DNA of 64,000 bases, taken from positions 248,001 through 312,000 of the forward strand of contig JAFCMP010000554.1 of assembly GCA_017506865.1 (NCBI GenBank). Direction: 5' to 3'. Positions 60,801-64,000 of this stretch are shown piece by piece. Position 1 is the first letter of the stretch; each line of letters opens with the position of its first letter. The translations under genes and the position numbers were made by a program. The notes beneath the pieces were generated by a model that was not told the DNA's origin, did not search any database, and saw only the letters and a list, made by a program, of their open reading frames with translations. This DNA is from Tribonema minus. Lineage: Eukaryota > Sar > Xanthophyceae > Tribonematales > Tribonemataceae.

Positions 60801-62354
60801 CTGCGCCACCATAGCCATCAGCTGCTGCCTGCATGTACCCCTCAATTGACCACGGGATGCGCTGAAACGGGTTGTTTAGAGCAGCGTGGACACAAGGGAC
60901 CCTTCAACTTGCTCTAAAACGAACCGTTGGGGGCCAACGGGTGCAACCTCCGTTTTTCATTGACCAGTTACCTTTGTGACCTTTCAAACCGATATTGCGG
61001 GTGCCGTATTTCAGTGGTTTTAACCAAGTTGATCCTCGTTGAACAGAATACGTCGTTGGCGCACCGGAACACACTATTGCCCCGTAGTGCGATGAACTCT
61101 GTGCACACGGGTACTGCAATAAAATACTTTCGTATTTCAACAGGTGCCTTGTTTTTGTGCAAGTTGAGCAACAGCTCACCACTGCTGCGCATGCTGAAAC
61201 ACCCATCACACATGGCAGCGCACAAACTTGTTGGACAGATTCGTCTGCTTGCCCAGCCGTCTGTATGACTCCTGTACGAATGGCACACAAGCCGGCCCAA
61301 GATTACATCAAGGTGCCGGTGTGCCATAGTGTGGTGTGAAGCTTGTTTTCCACGTTCTACCCCTCCCAGCAGCATCTCCATTCGTGTTTGAGACATTTTT
61401 TCACGTCTGTCAAGTACGAGCGTGCTGTGCGTGCGCGCACGCTTGTGTCTGGCGCTATACCCTTGTTGTGGTTCTATTAGGAGGGACTGCTAAACTGCTG
61501 AGACCCTGGGTCCACGACTGTGTCCACCCGATAGGGTAACCCCGGTAGTACCTTGAAGCTCTTGTATCCTCACTGCGGACAGTAGGCCCATGTTGCTCTC
61601 TAGAATGCGCTGGAGGCACCGCTTTTGGGCAATGTGCATTGCGCTGTGCCACTGTATATGATGGCTGGGGCAGCTGATCGCGTGCGGGGAGGCTTAGCTT
61701 GCATTGCTGCACCGCCACTTGCACACCTTAAGCAATTGCCCTGTACGCCCGACCCGTTCATGAAGATGGCAACATGGATCACCATGGAGCTGCCATGCTG
61801 AATATGGGCACCGACCCCGGTGATGCTCAGATGCAACACGCGTCGTGGGCCGAGCACGCCCTTGCCCCCACCCTCCACCGTGTGGTCCCGGCGCCGTGCT
61901 GCATCGCCGCCGGCATGCCACCGTTGCGTCAGTGCTCCGCAGCTCTCGAAATTCACTTTGTCGCTGGACGCATGCTGCACATCGGCCCATCCTGCGCACC
62001 ATCAACGCCGCGCATGTGCAACCGCTGGCCATGGCCTGTGCAGGACCTCTTTCGTCGTTGCAACATGCTTGTCACTGGCTATCGGAAGAATCGCCTCATC
62101 TTTCCACTTCTTGAAACGCCATGGCTGCAGCACACATCTTGCAGAGCCAAATCAGATGAGACCTTGTTCGCATGTAGCACATATGCACGCTCAAGAGAGC
62201 CAAAAAGCACACAAATCGACTACTTCAACTTGAAGTGTGAAAGTTGAAGTTTGATTTTTTTGCGTCAGGGTTCCACCTACACACCGGCTCCAGCAGTCAC
62301 AGCTGTCACATTGGCTGCAGAAGAAAAGACGGACCACTGTTACCTAGTTGCAAT
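60801..62354. other. No gene supported
   Basis: Open frames on both strands are short and unlike protein. 62215-62250 holds a dense group of acttcaa/ttgaagt words just before the next exon candidate. Confidence 0.3.
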
Positions 62355-62580
62355 ATGCTGAGAGCCGCCGCAATCGGTGTCGTGAGAAATCTAAGGCACA
62401 TCAATCGTGCACCGGCAACCGCGGCGATAGCGACGCGATCACAAACTTCGGCAGGCGCTGCGCTGCAGCAGCAGAGCGCCGGATCGAAACACGACGACAA
62501 GGAGAAACGGAGCGATCATGCGGCCAAGGAAGTGGATCTGGACTCAACGGGAGCTTTAGTGCTGGACGAACTGGAATTAG
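62355..62580 (+). CDS. Candidate first exon, mitochondrial-type leader
   Basis: ATG at 62355 gives MLRAAAIGVVRNLRHINRAP, an Arg-rich, acid-free amphipathic start typical of mitochondrial targeting. It is followed by a charged stretch (KHDDKEKRSDHAAKEVDLDS) and ALVLDELEL at a gtgggt donor after 62580. The open frame runs to 62654 if unspliced. Not recognised; no downstream exon established. Confidence 0.4.
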
Positions 62581-63550
62581 GTGGGTTGAGTCGAATGCCT
62601 AAGAGTTTAGTGTCAGAAACGAACAGAGTGTTTTCCTCCAGTTACAAAGTTTGACAACAACATTCCAAAGCGGCACAAGCTTTTCCGCACACTCCGTCAG
62701 CTTTCGTCAAGCTTCAAAGTCGGCGCGCATCAGGTGTGAAGGGCCATCCATCTAGTTCATTAGAAACTAAACTGTGCGGAAAATTTGGCCTGTAGAGATC
62801 TTGCATCATAATGCAGTAGTCTTCCAGGCTTCTCCAAGCTCCAGCTCTGTCAGGTCTGCGTGTGCGTGCACAGAACGGCAAAGCCGCAAGCGCACTTGTG
62901 TTCTGGCACATGCATTGCCAAGAACCCCGTTGCGGAGCAGACTGCTTCACTTTGCAAACATAGACAAGCCGTGAGGAATCAGATGGCAGGGCACTTTCTG
63001 TAGGCAGCTCACATGTGTGCACGTGTAATGTCTGTTTGCTGCTTCTCATTGCAGCAGTTGTACAAGGCTACGAGGGTTATGAATGCACCAGAGCGCTCTC
63101 CGCTCGTGTATCATAGCTAGGCATAGTACGCTCTCTTCACATATATGATGAGCTCTGGGGCATGTGCTCAGCAAGAGCCTACTAGGAGCACCACAATTAC
63201 GTGAAAGTATTGCAGATTGCATGAGCAGACTGTATCACAAAGCTCGCACATAGCAGCAGCAGGTTCAAACTGCCTAGTGCACTGTGCTTCACGTGACCGC
63301 TGCTTCAACACAGTGGAATTCAATATGCTCTCAAACTTTCCACTGTATCGAGACCTCATGAGCATTTGGTGCTTTTGTAGTCTTGGCAGGCTCTGGTCTG
63401 AACTCAGAATGCCCCAAGTGTGTTTTTCTAAACCCTTCTTTTGTGTGTGATGGTCTACAACTTTTCTACGTGCACGTCTACATAGCAGCTGTGGCCACCT
63501 TACATGGCAGCAATGCCCACACCTACAGAATACAGCATTGTTGCTTGCAG
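62581..63550. other. Probable intron or intergenic, nothing seen
   Basis: No protein-like frame or repeat stands out. Confidence 0.25.
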
Positions 63551-63638
63551 CAAGGTCAACAAACGGGACCGCTTCATTGAGCTTGAGGCGACAAGGAATG
63601 CAGCGCGTGTTTGCGCAGAGTGCGCCAAATACTGGCCA
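63551..63638 (+). CDS. Candidate exon with CxxC motif
   Basis: Acceptor tgcttgcag, KVNKRDRFIELEATRNAARV then CAECAKYWP, donor gtgact. 'RNAARxCxxCxxxxP' resembles the zinc segment of some J-domain co-chaperones, a weak guess. Could belong with 62355-62580. Confidence 0.3.
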
Positions 63639-64000
63639 GTGACTGCGACCCTCATGCCAACTTGGTGATTGGTGATTTGCATCTGGTGCCCAATATTGTT
63701 CAGTTGGCTATTAAAAGTGCTCGCATTGCAGGGGATGCATCGCCCATTCTCAGCATGCTGATGCGAACACAGCCATCGCGGGCCGCCAGAACAGCAACTG
63801 CGGGCCAACGAAGTACACTATACAGTGAGAAACAATAAGACGTACAATAAGACGTACACCAATGAGTACTGGCAAGTGCAATAACAAGCACGTGCGGCAT
63901 GTCCCTGCTTGCACACGCTCACACCATGCCTCTGCGTGCACACACACGCCTTCATCCCAACCTCTGCAGAGGAAGAAGACATGGAGCAGATGTTTGTGCC

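Noticed and set aside
60302-60849. Leu/Cys/Ala-rich frames that look like membrane proteins
   Set aside because: Direct translation of ctg and gttgctgctg repeats in three frames.

Overview
The window is nuclear DNA of a GC-rich, intron-rich eukaryotic microbe. A green-lineage or similar microalga is the best guess. The reasons are GC3-rich exons with GT-AG introns (one good GC-AG case), very long introns full of minisatellites, alanine-rich low-complexity coding DNA, interstitial CCCTAA-like tracts, and a Ty3/gypsy chromovirus that carries a cytosine methyltransferase (retrotransposon-borne methyltransferases are known from charophyte algae and dinoflagellates). The species cannot be fixed from the sequence. 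No rRNA, tRNA or CRISPR array was recognised.

Layout. 0-6 kb: C/G-run repeats, a signal-anchor first exon of a possible glycosyltransferase (minus strand), an alanine-codon-rich block and a decayed reverse-transcriptase remnant. 6.1-6.5 kb: two 3'-terminal exons of an unidentified minus-strand gene. 7.1-30.5 kb: one large minus-strand host gene of about 27 exons. I read it as ankyrin repeats followed by a DENN (Rab GEF) module and a long low-complexity tail. Exon phases match at nearly every junction; the 5' exon and one exon near 13.4 kb are unsettled. 31.3-31.7 kb: two plus-strand exons of an unidentified gene. 31.7-38.2 kb: satellites, including a 162-bp in-frame repeat. 38.2-45.2 kb: two copies of an LTR-like element in a head-to-head palindrome with arms of about 3.3 kb, each with one long alanine-rich ORF. 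46.3-59.1 kb: a 12.7-kb Ty3/gypsy chromovirus with two 208-bp LTRs that look identical by eye and a 4-bp target duplication. It carries a coiled-coil ORF, a gag ORF and a 2907-residue pol in the order Ala repeats, protease, C5-DNA methyltransferase, Ala repeats, RT, RNase H, integrase, chromodomain, extra C-terminal domain. It sits inside an older coding remnant next to an HNH-like fossil. 60.3-64 kb: CTG-rich repeats and two weak host exons.

The two most notable observations are the chromovirus that encodes both a DNA-methylation writer and a chromodomain, and the introns of the ankyrin-DENN gene. In 13 of its exons, one or both edges, with splice site, are copied into the adjoining intron, often several times in tandem.
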